Shown one piece after another: positions 53,621-62,916 of a stretch of DNA of 64,000 nucleotides. Where the stretch lies: the NCBI GenBank assembly GCA_023381645.1, contig JAMCRJ010000089.1:12973-76972 (forward strand). Reading direction: 5' to 3'. The position numbers and the translations under genes are program-made. Numbering within the stretch: the first letter of the stretch is position 1; every line of letters begins with the position of its first letter. The notes beneath the pieces are model-generated. The model was given only the letters and a program-made list of their open reading frames with translations, did not search any database and was not told the DNA's origin. Source of the DNA: Gammaproteobacteria bacterium (GTDB lineage Bacteria; Pseudomonadota; Gammaproteobacteria; Acidithiobacillales; Acidithiobacillaceae).

Positions 53621-56600
53621 TCAGGCTTCCTGGGCGTTCCGGGACTCGCGTAAATCCTTGGCGAGTACCATATACATGGCTGGCACCACGAAGAGCGAAA
53701 AGAAGGCGCCAATACCCAAGCCCGTAAAGATCACCAGGCCCATCTGGAAGCGACTGACCGCGCCGGGTCCGCCCGCTACCAGCAAGGGCAGAACCCCCAG
53801 TACCATTGCCCCCGTAGTCATGAGGATGGGACGCAAACGAATGCTGGAGGCTTTCTGCACGGCTTCACGCTTGTTGAGTCCTTCTTTCTTCTGAATTTCA
53901 TTGGCGAACTGCACGATAAGAATACCCTGCTTGGCGATCAGACCAATCAGTGTAATCAGCCCTAATTCCGTATAGATGTTGATGGAAGCCAGACCCAGGC
54001 TGATGAAAATCAACGCACCACTGATGGACATGGGTACCGTGATCAGCACGATCAGCGGGTCGCGGAAACTCTCGAACTGTGCGGCCAGCAACAAATAAAT
54101 CAGGATGATAGCCAGTGCAAAGGTGGTCAGCAACGCACCCGACTCTTGCATGTATTCACGGGATTGGCTCGCATAGTTCAGAGAAAAATCCTTGGGCATG
54201 ATTTTTTCTGCCGCAGCCTTGAAGAACCGTAAGGACTCGCCCAAGGTAACGCCAGGCTTGGGCACCGCTTGGATGGTCGTCGAGTTGAGCTGCTGGAACT
54301 GTGGCAAGTATTGCGGTTCGACCTTGGTTTCAATAGAAACTACGGTAGATAAGGGCACCATCTGACCGCTGCCGGTGGCGATGTAATATTGCTTCAAGGC
54401 GGCTGGATCGAGACGGAAATGATCCGGGACCTGGGGGATGACCTTGTAGCTACGGCCTTCCATATCGAAACGATTAACATAGTTGCCGCCCAACAGGGGC
54501 TGCAGATCCTGGGCGATGTTCGCCATGGTCAGCCCAAGGGTGGCGGCCATATTCCGATTGATCTTCAACACGATCTCAGGATTGTCGATACGCAAGTCCT
54601 TGGTGACATAGAAAAACAAGCCGCTTTTGTAAGCTTCTGCGATCACCTGGTCAGCCACCTGATCGATTTTGCCGTAGCTGCCCGGGCTCTGCAGCACAAA
54701 TTGCACCGGCAGACCGCCTGCCGAACCGGGCAGAGACGGCGGTAAAAATGAGGCGACCTGGAGTCCCGGGACACTTTGCAGTGCCTGCTGGATTCGCGGT
54801 TGCAGCTGCATCGCCGTCGTGGAACGCTTGTCCCAATTCGTCAGGTTCATGCCGGCGAACAGGCTGTTGGAGTCGCCGCCGCTGCCCACCGAAATACCGG
54901 TGACCATGAAGGTTGTCTTTGTTTCTGGAAATTTATTCAACACCTTTAGAACCTGTTTTCCATCATCGGCCAGCCGATCCGGCGTAATGGTTGGGCCGCC
55001 CGTGCCCGCATTAAAAATAACGCCCTGATCTTCCGCTGGCGCCAATTCGGATTTTGAGGTGCCAAACAAAAAGTAGATACTTCCGAATACTACCGCGGCA
55101 AAAAGCATGGTGACCGGCACATAATTCAGTGTGCTACCTAAAATACGGTCGTAGAAATCGCGCAGACCAGTGAAGCGTTGCTCGATAAAGTGTTCAAAGC
55201 CATGTTCCCTGGTTGGGTGTAATATCTTACTGGAGAGCATCGGCGATAATGTGAGCGCTACGATCATGGACACTAGAACCGTAGCCACCAGCGTAAACGC
55301 GAATTCACTAAACAGACTGCCCGTCAGCCCTCCCATAAATCCGATGGGGGCGAATACGGCGATGAGCGTGGTGGACATGACGATGATCGGCCCTCCCAGC
55401 TCCCGTCCGGTCATTAAAGCCGCTGTAAAAGGGGTTTTCCCTTCATCAATATGCCGATGTACGTTCTCTACGATGATGATGGCGTCGTCCACCACCAGTC
55501 CGATGGCCAAAACCACTGCCAATAGGGTCAGCAGGTTGATGGTGAAGCCCATGAACCAGGTGATCAGGCCGGCGCCCACAATAGACAGGGGGATGGCGAT
55601 CGCGGGTATGAGTACCGCACGGAAAGAACCCAGGAAGAGGAAAATGACCAGCACCACCACGGCAAGGGTAATTCCAATGGTCATGACGACTTCATCGATG
55701 GAAGCCTTGATGAAAGTGCTGGCGTCATAAGGAATGGCCATATGCATTCCGGGTGGCAGGCTTTTTGACAGTTGTGCCAACGATGCTTTCACCCCGGAAG
55801 CCACATTCAGAGAGTTGGCCGAAGGCGCCTCCTGAATACCGATAAATGCCGCTGGTTTGCCATCAAAAAAGGCCTGAGAGGTGTAATCCTGTGCACCGAG
55901 TTCGACTTTGGCTACGTCCTTGAGACGGATCAAGGTGTTGCCAGACTGGCGCAGAACCAGATTGCGGAATTCGCCTACATTATGCAGATCGGTGGTCGCG
56001 ACGATGGTGTTTTGGACCGTCTTTCCCCGTGTTTGTCCGACAGCGGAAATGAAATCGTTCGCGGCCAACGCTTGTGAAACCTGCGCGGCGGTAATGCCTA
56101 ACGCCGCCATTTTCTGCGGATTCAACCACACCCGCATCGCGTAGGTATTCCCGTTGCCGGCCCCTGGCGGCAGTATCTGCGCTTCGCCTACGCCCGGTAC
56201 CGAGGCCAGCCGCGGCTGCGCCACCCGCAGCAGGTAGTCGCTAATTTGCTGGGGACTGAGTTCTTTGCTGTAGAAGGCGACATACATCAGATCAAGGGTG
56301 TCGCCGGCGGTGACCTTAATAACCGGCAACTGACTACCCGTCGGCAACTGATCCGTCACCTGTTGCACTTTCGATTGAATGTTGGCGAGCGCTGCGTTGG
56401 GGCTGTAATTCAACCGCATGTACACGGTGATGGTTGAGGAACCGTCCGAGCTGTTGGCGGTCATGTAGTCTATATCTGGTGCGCTGGCGATCACTTTTTC
56501 CAGACGTGCGGTGATGAAGCCTTGTACGGTATTTGGGCTAGCGCCGGGGTATGCGGTCTTTATGCTGATGACCGTGTTAACGAGGGCCGGATATTCACGG

Positions 56601-56701
56601 ACTGGCATCATCGAATAGGCGTGCAAACCCAGCAGAAAAATGACGAGGCTCAGGGCGGTAGACAGTACCGGGCGGCGAACAAAAATATCGGTAAAAGTCA
56701 T
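53621..56701 (-). CDS. RND multidrug efflux permease, AcrB/MexF-like (second locus)
   Basis: A 1026-residue hydrophobe/amphiphile efflux pump with canonical RND features: [20 protein letters not shown] at the N-terminus, [19 protein letters not shown] with both TM4 aspartates of the proton relay, [20 protein letters not shown] and [20 protein letters not shown]. It is last in a nodT-mfp-RND operon, 10 bp after the adaptor. The promoter of that operon has a TetR-type operator. Confidence 0.93.
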   Translation of the reverse strand: MTFTDIFVRRPVLSTALSLVIFLLGLHAYSMMPVREYPALVNTVISIKTAYPGASPNTVQGFITARLEKVIASAPDIDYMTANSSDGSSTITVYMRLNYSPNAALANIQSKVQQVTDQLPTGSQLPVIKVTAGDTLDLMYVAFYSKELSPQQISDYLLRVAQPRLASVPGVGEAQILPPGAGNGNTYAMRVWLNPQKMAALGITAAQVSQALAANDFISAVGQTRGKTVQNTIVATTDLHNVGEFRNLVLRQSGNTLIRLKDVAKVELGAQDYTSQAFFDGKPAAFIGIQEAPSANSLNVASGVKASLAQLSKSLPPGMHMAIPYDASTFIKASIDEVVMTIGITLAVVVLVIFLFLGSFRAVLIPAIAIPLSIVGAGLITWFMGFTINLLTLLAVVLAIGLVVDDAIIIVENVHRHIDEGKTPFTAALMTGRELGGPIIVMSTTLIAVFAPIGFMGGLTGSLFSEFAFTLVATVLVSMIVALTLSPMLSSKILHPTREHGFEHFIEQRFTGLRDFYDRILGSTLNYVPVTMLFAAVVFGSIYFLFGTSKSELAPAEDQGVIFNAGTGGPTITPDRLADDGKQVLKVLNKFPETKTTFMVTGISVGSGGDSNSLFAGMNLTNWDKRSTTAMQLQPRIQQALQSVPGLQVASFLPPSLPGSAGGLPVQFVLQSPGSYGKIDQVADQVIAEAYKSGLFFYVTKDLRIDNPEIVLKINRNMAATLGLTMANIAQDLQPLLGGNYVNRFDMEGRSYKVIPQVPDHFRLDPAALKQYYIATGSGQMVPLSTVVSIETKVEPQYLPQFQQLNSTTIQAVPKPGVTLGESLRFFKAAAEKIMPKDFSLNYASQSREYMQESGALLTTFALAIILIYLLLAAQFESFRDPLIVLITVPMSISGALIFISLGLASINIYTELGLITLIGLIAKQGILIVQFANEIQKKEGLNKREAVQKASSIRLRPILMTTGAMVLGVLPLLVAGGPGAVSRFQMGLVIFTGLGIGAFFSLFVVPAMYMVLAKDLRESRNAQEA

Positions 56702-56711
56702 GTTCTACGCC

Positions 56712-57803
56712 TCATGCATCTTTCTCGTTGCTGATCTTGACGAGACTGCCATCCACCAGTTTTACCTGCCCCGCAGTGACGACCATATCACCGGCCTTAA
56801 GGCCAGAGACGATACTCACCTGTCCATTACGCTCCTTGCCGCTCTTGATGACTTGTTGATGAGCAACTTCCACGGTCTTGCCATCCTGCGTCGCCTTTTT
56901 AACCACATACACATAGTTGCCGAAAGTGTTATAAGAAAGAGCGGAGACGGGCACCGTCAACACTTTTTCTTCGAAATTGCGGATTACGGTGATCTCGCCA
57001 AAAAGTCCGGGGCGCAATACACCTTGCGGATTGGCAATGGTGGCCTGCACCGCAATTTGCCGTGTCGCGCTGTTCACCGATGCTCCCAATGCGGTCACTT
57101 TTCCGTCGAAAATCTGACCCGGGCGTGCATTGGTTTCGACTTGCACCCACGTGCCCACATGAATATCCCGTAGCTTACTTTGCGGTAAGGTGAAATCCGC
57201 ATGGAGCGGATCCCAAGATTGCAGGTCGACAATCTTGGTGCCGGGTGTGAGATATTGCCCGATATTCACCTGGCGGATGCCCAGATAACCGCTGAAGGGC
57301 GCGCGGATGGCCAACTTGTTTAGTGTTGCATGAATGTCTTTAAGCGTAGCCACACTACTTTGATACGTGGCCACAGCGGAATCCAGTTGCGATTGGCTGG
57401 CGGCTTTGGTGGTAATCAGTTCGCGGGTCCGGTGTAGATTGATCTGTGCCAGACGAAGTTGTGCTTCATCGCTCGCCAACTGAGCAAGCTGGTTGCTGTC
57501 GTCAATCTGCACCAGCACGGTGCCTGCCCGGACATATTGACCAGAATGAAAATGAATGGCGGTCACATTACCGGCTATCTGCGGGGTGATATCCACCCCT
57601 TGCACAGCCGCCAGAGAAGCTACGGCCTGCAGGCGGGGATGCCAAAGTTCTGTCTTGGCCGCTGTGGCGCTGACGGTCACGACGGGTTTTGGCAGGTGCG
57701 CCATGGCCTCGGAAATCTTCTTGCTGACGAAGGCCTTAAAGCCAAAAATACCACCAAAAACAATGATCAGGAGGATAATTACAACAATAAACGCTTTTTT
57801 CAT
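56712..57803 (-). CDS. RND periplasmic adaptor (MexE/AcrA-like, second locus)
   Basis: A 363-residue membrane fusion protein with one N-terminal membrane helix (AFIVVIILLIIVFGGIFGF) instead of a lipobox. It has the two lipoyl halves (VQGVDITPQIAGNVTAIHF; IRAPFSGYLGIRQVNIGQYL), a coiled coil of about 60 residues between them, and C-terminal barrel domains. It bridges the second RND pump with the NodT-type outer-membrane protein. Confidence 0.9.
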   Translation of the reverse strand: MKKAFIVVIILLIIVFGGIFGFKAFVSKKISEAMAHLPKPVVTVSATAAKTELWHPRLQAVASLAAVQGVDITPQIAGNVTAIHFHSGQYVRAGTVLVQIDDSNQLAQLASDEAQLRLAQINLHRTRELITTKAASQSQLDSAVATYQSSVATLKDIHATLNKLAIRAPFSGYLGIRQVNIGQYLTPGTKIVDLQSWDPLHADFTLPQSKLRDIHVGTWVQVETNARPGQIFDGKVTALGASVNSATRQIAVQATIANPQGVLRPGLFGEITVIRNFEEKVLTVPVSALSYNTFGNYVYVVKKATQDGKTVEVAHQQVIKSGKERNGQVSIVSGLKAGDMVVTAGQVKLVDGSLVKISNEKDA

Positions 57804-57846
57804 GACCAGTCTCCACGGCGGATGGCTGTGCTGAATGCATAATGGC

Positions 57847-59394
57847 TCATGGCTTAGCCTGCGTTACCGGCAATGTGCCGGCATCTGAATGGGGGTTTTG
57901 TGGGGCGCTGGCGGTGGGTGCCTGGGGTCCCGTTTTGTTCCACCAGCCACCACCCAGAGCGACGAGCAGAGCCGCAGTATCCTGATAGCGCTGTGACTCA
58001 GCCCTGATTTCAGCAATCCGGGCGTTGTCATACTGTACTTCGGAGGTCAGCAGGGTGAGATAATCAGAGGCTCCCGCCCGATAACTCGCCTGGGCCAACT
58101 GCAACGCCTGCGTGGCTGCCTGAAACGCCTCTCGCTGCGCCGCAAGGGTCTGTGCATCATGCTCCACCGCGCGCAAGGCATTCGCTACCTGATCAAAGGC
58201 GCTGAGCACCGTACTTCTGTAAGAGGCGTATACTACGTCATAAGCGGCGTGCGCTTCGGCTTTCTGCGCCTCCAGCTTTCCGCCCTCAAAAATCGGTTGC
58301 GACAGGGCACCCACCAGGCTCCAGATGCTGCTCACCGGGTTGAAAAACAGCCCCGGGTGCGTTGCTGTGGCGCCGAACGCGGCGCTGAGTTGGACGGTAG
58401 GATAAAACTGCGCACGCGCCTCTCCGATCATCGCATTCGCCGCCCGCATCTGTGCGAGTGCGGCGCGGATATCCGGACGCTGCTTCAATAATTGCGAGGG
58501 GAGGCTTACCGGTAACTTCTCCGGGAGTTGCAACGCTTCGAGGGTAAAGAGTTGGCGTCTGGCGTTCGCAGGAAAGTCTCCCACCAGAATGGCAAGTTCA
58601 TGACGATAGATGGCAAGTTGCTGCTTCAGCGGCGGCAGAGTCGCCATTTCAGTGGCCAGTTGACTGCGTTGATTCACCACGCTGACATAGCCGATGGCTC
58701 CCGCCCGGTACTGGCTCTCGGTCAGTTGCAGAAGTTTCTTTTCCTGGGCAACGATGGCCATGGTGGCGCGGACCTGACCTTCCGTCGCCGCCTCACTGAT
58801 AGCGGTGGTGACGATATTGCCGGTCAGGGTCAGTCGCGCCGCTTCCAGCTCCCACTGTTGATACTTCACCAAGGCTTCACTGTTGCGGTAGACCAGACGA
58901 TTAACGCCGAAAATATCCGGGTAGTAGGAAACGCCGACGCTTCCGGTGATCAGAGAGTAGTGAAAGCCGCCGCTCCCCCCAAAGGCCGCTGAACTGGACT
59001 TGCTCCGATTGGCCTGCAGATTGCCGGTGACCTGTGGATAGAAGATACTGGCGTTCGCGCGCGCGGTGGCCTCGGCCTGTTTCAACTGGGCCTGAGCCTG
59101 AGCGATGGTCGGACTGTTTTTCAGGCCCGCGGCGATTAACTCGTCGAGCACTTTTGAGTGAAAGAGTTTCCACCACTCCTCATGCAGTTCTTTGCCGTAC
59201 TCAATCTCCTGAGCGTGGCCAGCAGGACCACCGGGCGCCACCGTTTGTTTGATGCTCGCACCAGCCGTATAGGGTGTTTTGTCCGGCGGCGCCTGGGGAA
59301 CACGCAGCGGCGGCTCAAAGCTACAGGCCGCCAGGCTCCCCGCCAGCACGGTCGCCAGCGCCGCAGCAATGGGTCTTGGCAATGGTTTTTGCAC
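57847..59394 (-). CDS. NodT-family outer-membrane lipoprotein channel
   Basis: An outer membrane factor of about 515 residues with a lipobox (GSLAAC) after a short signal peptide and the NodT pattern LHEEWWKLFHSKVLDELIAA ... NSPTIAQAQAQLKQAEATAR, repeated in the second half. The GTG at 59394 with AGAGG upstream is preferred; a GTG five codons earlier is possible. It is the first gene of the operon, directly behind the promoter with the TetR-type operator, and would form the exit duct. Confidence 0.88.
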   Translation of the reverse strand: MQKPLPRPIAAALATVLAGSLAACSFEPPLRVPQAPPDKTPYTAGASIKQTVAPGGPAGHAQEIEYGKELHEEWWKLFHSKVLDELIAAGLKNSPTIAQAQAQLKQAEATARANASIFYPQVTGNLQANRSKSSSAAFGGSGGFHYSLITGSVGVSYYPDIFGVNRLVYRNSEALVKYQQWELEAARLTLTGNIVTTAISEAATEGQVRATMAIVAQEKKLLQLTESQYRAGAIGYVSVVNQRSQLATEMATLPPLKQQLAIYRHELAILVGDFPANARRQLFTLEALQLPEKLPVSLPSQLLKQRPDIRAALAQMRAANAMIGEARAQFYPTVQLSAAFGATATHPGLFFNPVSSIWSLVGALSQPIFEGGKLEAQKAEAHAAYDVVYASYRSTVLSAFDQVANALRAVEHDAQTLAAQREAFQAATQALQLAQASYRAGASDYLTLLTSEVQYDNARIAEIRAESQRYQDTAALLVALGGGWWNKTGPQAPTASAPQNPHSDAGTLPVTQAKP

Positions 59395-59412
59395 AACAAC
59401 ACCTCTCACGAG

Positions 59413-59441
59413 CCTATACCGACCGGTCAGTTAATGGCGAA
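59413..59441 (-). promoter_or_regulatory. promoter and TetR-type operator of the nodT-mfp-RND operon
   Basis: On the minus strand TTCGCC (59441-59436), 17 bp and TATAGG (59418-59413) form a moderate promoter. ACTGACCGGTCGGT (59431-59418) lies between the two boxes, where a bound repressor would block polymerase. ACTGACCGGTCGGTAT here and ACCGAACGGTCGGTAT at the DHA2 gene (11502-11517) agree in 14 of 16 positions. Confidence 0.7.
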
Positions 59442-60117
59442 TATGGGGACACTTCAGGGTTCCGACATTGCCTAGCCGCCATCCCGAGGAGATCTCACAA
59501 TGGGATGATTGAGAGGCAGCAATATAAGGTGGGCTATGGTGATTGCGCCCGTGATAATTAATATTGGTGGCGGTAGCCGGCCACCTTCGCATACAGATTT
59601 TTCGGTGAAACTTCAGCCGCTCCGGATTTAACCTTCATCTTATTCCCGTTAGAGTTTATCTATTTAAGGTGAATCTACCAGCCACGGCGTTTTTGTCTAG
59701 CTGTCAACCTTGACAGGTTGACAAAAATATCTATCCATGATGTATCGTTGGACTGTGGTCTGCGAGGCAGTCTTGTCGATGGCCACTTTCCCCAGTGTCC
59801 GGGTTGTCGCCTCTCTGAAATGGGGTAAGTCGTAGAGTGGGGGCGGAAAGTGGATTATCGAGATGAAGCATTGTTACGTCTTTCATTATTTGAGTAGGAG
59901 GATGGCGCTTTATCCCACGGTTCACTTTCTCGATAACCAAACCCATAGGAGGTCCACCCTTGTATCGGATTGTAGCTGATATCCCCACCCTGAAGTATCA
60001 CGGTGACGCCCTGACCAGAGATCCTGGGTGCTATCGCCCCACCCAATGCCTGCACTGTGATCTTGGCCATCCCTGGCTGCATGGCCATTACACCCGCAAG
60101 GCCGATCGACGGCTTGT
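59442..60117. other. non-coding, decayed stretch
   Basis: No gene is supported. A perfect 20-bp palindrome lies at 59703-59722. From about 59860 to 60117 a minus-strand frame stays open (ending in a GYRESEPWDKAPSS-type sequence) as a continuation of the debris to the right, but it is not recognised. Confidence 0.45.
59703..59722. repeat. perfect palindrome (operator-like)
   Basis: GTCAACCTTGACAGGTTGAC has 8-bp arms around TGAC and contains two TTGACA-like -35 boxes. It looks like an operator for a dimeric regulator, but no intact gene follows in either direction. Confidence 0.6.
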
Positions 60118-60274
60118 CATTTCCTTCGAAACGACCACGCAACGGGTTGGGACCGTTGCGTACCAGTACACCGTTGATATCTCGCGGAATCGTTCCAGTA
60201 ACGGGAAGATCGCCACAATCGACTTCATTTACGACGAGTGCCAACGCACCGGCATTCAAGTTCATTGCAGCCAT
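60118..60274 (-). pseudogene. N-terminal fragment of a carotenoid oxygenase
   Basis: The frame from MAAMNLNAGALALVVNEVDC continues with GDLPVTGTIPRDINGVLVRN and GPNPLRGRFEGND, the typical start of RPE65/apocarotenoid oxygenases (several hundred residues long). Only about 50 residues are present before an unrelated continuation; none of the iron-binding His residues is included. Confidence 0.65.
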
Positions 60275-60290
60275 GTTCGTAGTCCCCCTA

Positions 60291-60690
60291 TCAGCCTGTT
60301 GCCGGGCAAGCATCGTGGATATCTCCAGAAGCGAGCGCGGTTGAGTGATCGCGCACATCTTTGGGCCACGCGGCAACCAGTTCGCGCAAGCGTGGCTGAT
60401 CGTTTGCAAAAAGCGCGCGCGTAGCCTCCCCAAAACTGGGCCCAACGTTGGACGCCCACGACCGCGGGGCTCGCTCACTTGAGCGGCAGCGTCGACCGAA
60501 TCGGGAGCCGATTGAAGAAGGCACCCAGACTGGGCTGCCTCAGCACGATCATTGGTTATAGTCGGTTGCGCCAGACGAACCAACATCTCCTGGTCCGATC
60601 CTCTCGTATCAACGTCGATCGAGCGCCCGGTGGGATCATCAAAAATCAAGACAGGGTCGGCAGCTCCACTTTCGATTGCCTGCTTACTGC
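60291..60690 (-). pseudogene. DUF2239 protein, frameshifted and internally deleted
   Basis: One frame gives GAADPVLIFDDPTGRSIDVD with TRGSDQEMLVRLAQ and PRGRGRPTLG, and the next gives FGEATRALFANDQPRLRELV with AAWPKDVRDHS. Both are recognisable pieces of DUF2239 proteins (N-terminal and C-terminal parts). The segment between them is missing and the frames differ, so the gene is dead. Confidence 0.65.
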
Positions 60691-61036
60691 CGATCCGCCG
60701 TCGTGGTCTTCGGCCGCCCCTGACGATCCTCGCCGCTCTGCGGAATGAGCACTTCCCGCAGATAAGGTTGCGCCGCGGCCACCGCCTCCTTGCCCGCCCC
60801 GCCGCGAAGGCTTCGGCGATCTGGCGTAGCTGGGGATCCCGCTGCCGCTGGATCTCGTCGATATGGACATGGGCTAGCATGCTGGAATCCAGCAGCAGCG
60901 CAAAGGGATTGCCGGCTTCCACACTTGCCAGCTGACGGGGATCTCCCTCCAGCAGCAGGCGATCCTGCGGGCGCAACCGTTGCAGCGCTTCCATGTCCCG
61001 GGCTGAAACCATGCCGGTTCATCAAGGATGATGTTA
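60684..61036 (-). pseudogene. fragment of a TraI/TrwC-type conjugative relaxase-helicase
   Basis: A Walker B-like NIILDEP is followed after a frameshift by MVSARDMEALQRLRPQDRLL and LLEGDPRQLASVEAGNPFAL, then IDEIQRQRDPQLRQIAEAFA and in another frame KEAVAAAQPYLREV. These are helicase motifs II-IV of conjugative relaxases. Both ends are missing. It shows that a conjugative element once sat here. Confidence 0.72.
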
Positions 61037-61144
61037 CGAAACAATACTGAACAAGCAATATTACGGCACTAAATCAGTAACGCCCAGGTTATTGTGGGAT
61101 ATAATACCACGTTGTTTTGCCGTCATTTTAAACCTCCTGCCATG

Positions 61145-61159
61145 TGGCACAGTTCTTGC
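61145..61159 (+). promoter_or_regulatory. sigma54-type (-24/-12) promoter
   Basis: TGGCACAGTTCTTGC has the invariant GG and GC in the right spacing (TGGCAC-N5-TTGC) and lies 65 bp before the start codon of the Gly-rich gene. It would need RpoN and an enhancer-binding protein; no activator gene is in the window. Confidence 0.72.
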
Positions 61160-61223
61160 CCCTATAGTTTTGCCGCCGTTGCGGTGCGTTACTTCGTAGT
61201 ACTACTTGAATTCTGGAGGATTT

Positions 61224-61652
61224 ATGGCACTGAATATTGGGGGTCTGTTAGGAGGTCTGTTGGGTGGAACAACGACTGCAGCCGGTGGTGCCGGGGGCCT
61301 GTTGGGAGGTCTGTTGGGTGGAACAACGACTGCAGCCGGTGGCACCGTAGCAGGACTATTGGGTGGGGTGACTCCCATTTTAGGCGCCGTAGACAGCACC
61401 GTGGCCGGTCTGGTGGGTGCAGTGACCCCTGTTTTGGGCGGCACTCTGGGTGCCGTAGACAGTACCCTGACCACTGCGGTTGGCGCCACCGAAAGTCTGT
61501 TGAGCAACGTGGTTAGCAATACCGGAACTGCTCTTGCGGCGGTAACAACCGATGTAACCAGTCTAACTTCCGGCACAGTCGGTGCCTTGTCGCCGACGCT
61601 GAGCACGGTTACGGGGACTGTTGGTGGGCTGCTGACCAGCCTCGGTCTCTGA
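61224..61652 (+). CDS. Gly/Leu/Thr-rich low-complexity hydrophobic repeat protein (142 aa)
   Basis: Not recognised. The protein starts MALNIGGLLGGLLGGTTTAA and is made almost wholly of G, L, A, V, T and S, with no Cys, Lys, Arg or His. An 18-residue unit (about residues 6-41) is present twice, encoded by a 54-bp near-perfect direct repeat. The second half has looser VTPxLGxxxSTV repeats. No cleavable signal peptide is evident. TGGAGGA precedes the ATG, a sigma54-type promoter lies upstream and a terminator follows, so it is a monocistronic, regulated gene. A surface, matrix or granule-coating role is guesswork. Confidence 0.7.
   Translation: MALNIGGLLGGLLGGTTTAAGGAGGLLGGLLGGTTTAAGGTVAGLLGGVTPILGAVDSTVAGLVGAVTPVLGGTLGAVDSTLTTAVGATESLLSNVVSNTGTALAAVTTDVTSLTSGTVGALSPTLSTVTGTVGGLLTSLGL
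61236..61343 (+). repeat. 54-bp direct repeat in the Gly-rich gene
   Basis: Two adjacent 54-bp units, each encoding GGLLGGLLGGTTTAAGG plus one residue, differ at a handful of positions. The copy is recent enough to be nearly identical. Confidence 0.9.
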
Positions 61653-61693
61653 TCCGGCTTTACTGAATCGACAATCGACCCGATAAAGGGCTG

Positions 61694-61731
61694 ATGGCTT
61701 GGCGGTGTAATTTGCTGCCAGGCCATTTTTT
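61694..61731 (+). terminator. intrinsic terminator of the Gly-rich gene
   Basis: ATGGCTTGGC and GCCAGGCCAT form a 10-bp stem with one G-T pair, followed by a T6 run, 42 bp after the stop codon. Confidence 0.8.
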
Positions 61732-61836
61732 GCTTCTGGTCCCCGCCCCGGTCGTTTCTGAAGGAACCAAGTGCATGCTTTGAAGACCCCCTCTGGTCCG
61801 AGATTTTCGAGCAGGTTCCTGAACCGCTGACTGGGG

Positions 61837-61938
61837 TCAGATGCCCACTTCCCCTTTGATGACAGCATCCACTGGGCGGCCGCCAGCGGCGTGCGTTACA
61901 TCGTGCAGCCAGGCGGATCGATTAGGGACGAATTAGTA
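61837..61938 (+). pseudogene. 3'-proximal fragment of purH
   Basis: The plus strand encodes [20 protein letters not shown] and then [14 protein letters not shown], a close match to the C-terminal active-site region of AICAR transformylase (bifunctional PurH). No start or upstream PurH sequence is present, and the final part (the AADEHGI and FRH end) is lost. About 34 codons remain. Confidence 0.8.
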
Positions 61939-61975
61939 AAACATTACTTCATCTCGTTTTCCTGAAAACGCTCCA

Positions 61976-62854
61976 CTAATAACCGCCGCCACTCGCCAAA
62001 TAGGTCTGTAGAGCCATCCACCCGGCTACGGCCATGGGCAGGGAACTGATCAATCCTGGCGCGAGCACCGTCCAGTGACCGGAATGGCCTCGGTGCTGAA
62101 GAATGCCGGCAACGACTGCTCCCGCGGCAAGCGATACGAGTAGCCATACCATGACAACCATTGAAGCACCCGCGTAGAAGCGCAAATCCACCATTATGGT
62201 ACCCAGGATCAGCACTCCCACATCGGCACTCGGCGAATCCCAACGCGAACCGCGCATCAAGAGGGAAAAAACAAGCGCCACGGCCAGCACAACGGCTAGT
62301 GCTGTCCCAAACTGAGCCAGCAGGATACTGCCCAACAATGGCGCGACGAGCGCTAGTCCGACAGCCCCGACAAACAGCGTGGTTCCTGCGGGTTTTTGAT
62401 CTCGGTTGTCAGGAGTGAGGGCGAACCACAGAACGGACCACAGCATCGCCACTGTGAGCCAGGCCAAAAAGGCGGCGGGCACGGTTTCCTGGCGCAGAAT
62501 CGGCCACAGCAAAACGAAAGCAGAGGCTCCTGCGATCAACCCCCTCGCCCCATAGCGCCACCCTGGATGTTTACGGCGATCGGCCATAGCCACCACGGTT
62601 CCGCCCACGAGGACCAGCCAGGGCAACCAGGACAACACTGTACGTGGCGGGAAGGAAAAATCGCGATAGGTCAGTGCGTAGCCAACTAGAAAACCAGCCA
62701 GTATGGCCGCCGCCCAAAATGTAGAACGCCAGCCGGGATATTTGCGGGTTTTGTAATACGCGGCGACCACCATGAGCATGGTGACAGCAGCGGGAAACAG
62801 GGCACTCTCCAAAATCAAGGACCGAACGAAACTGGATTGCCAGAGATTCCACAT
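61976..62854 (-). CDS. hypothetical polytopic membrane protein (292 aa)
   Basis: Not recognised. There are eight to nine hydrophobic segments spread over the whole length (for example FPAAVTMLMVVAAYY, WAAAILAGFLVGYAL, VLSWLPWLVLVGGTVVAM, LVAPLLGSILLAQFGTALAV). A basic loop KYPGWRSTFW and a second DRRKHPGWRYGA share a P-G-W-R motif, which hints at an internal duplication. No conserved charged helix residue stands out. It lies 62 bp downstream of the YceI gene on the same strand, so it may belong to that operon. Confidence 0.7.
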   Translation of the reverse strand: MWNLWQSSFVRSLILESALFPAAVTMLMVVAAYYKTRKYPGWRSTFWAAAILAGFLVGYALTYRDFSFPPRTVLSWLPWLVLVGGTVVAMADRRKHPGWRYGARGLIAGASAFVLLWPILRQETVPAAFLAWLTVAMLWSVLWFALTPDNRDQKPAGTTLFVGAVGLALVAPLLGSILLAQFGTALAVVLAVALVFSLLMRGSRWDSPSADVGVLILGTIMVDLRFYAGASMVVMVWLLVSLAAGAVVAGILQHRGHSGHWTVLAPGLISSLPMAVAGWMALQTYLASGGGY

Positions 62855-62916
62855 AAAGATTGCCTCCCAAAGGGAAGGAGGCGCCGGCCTTGCTGGCCGG
62901 CACCCCAGAAGACCAC

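Noticed and set aside
53377..53712. A 111-codon minus-strand frame as a real gene
   Set aside because: It overlaps the RND coding end at its start and is just one frame of the decayed purL remnant.
59855..61012. The 385-codon frame as one intact protein
   Set aside because: Its parts match unrelated families in truncated form and the matches continue in other frames.
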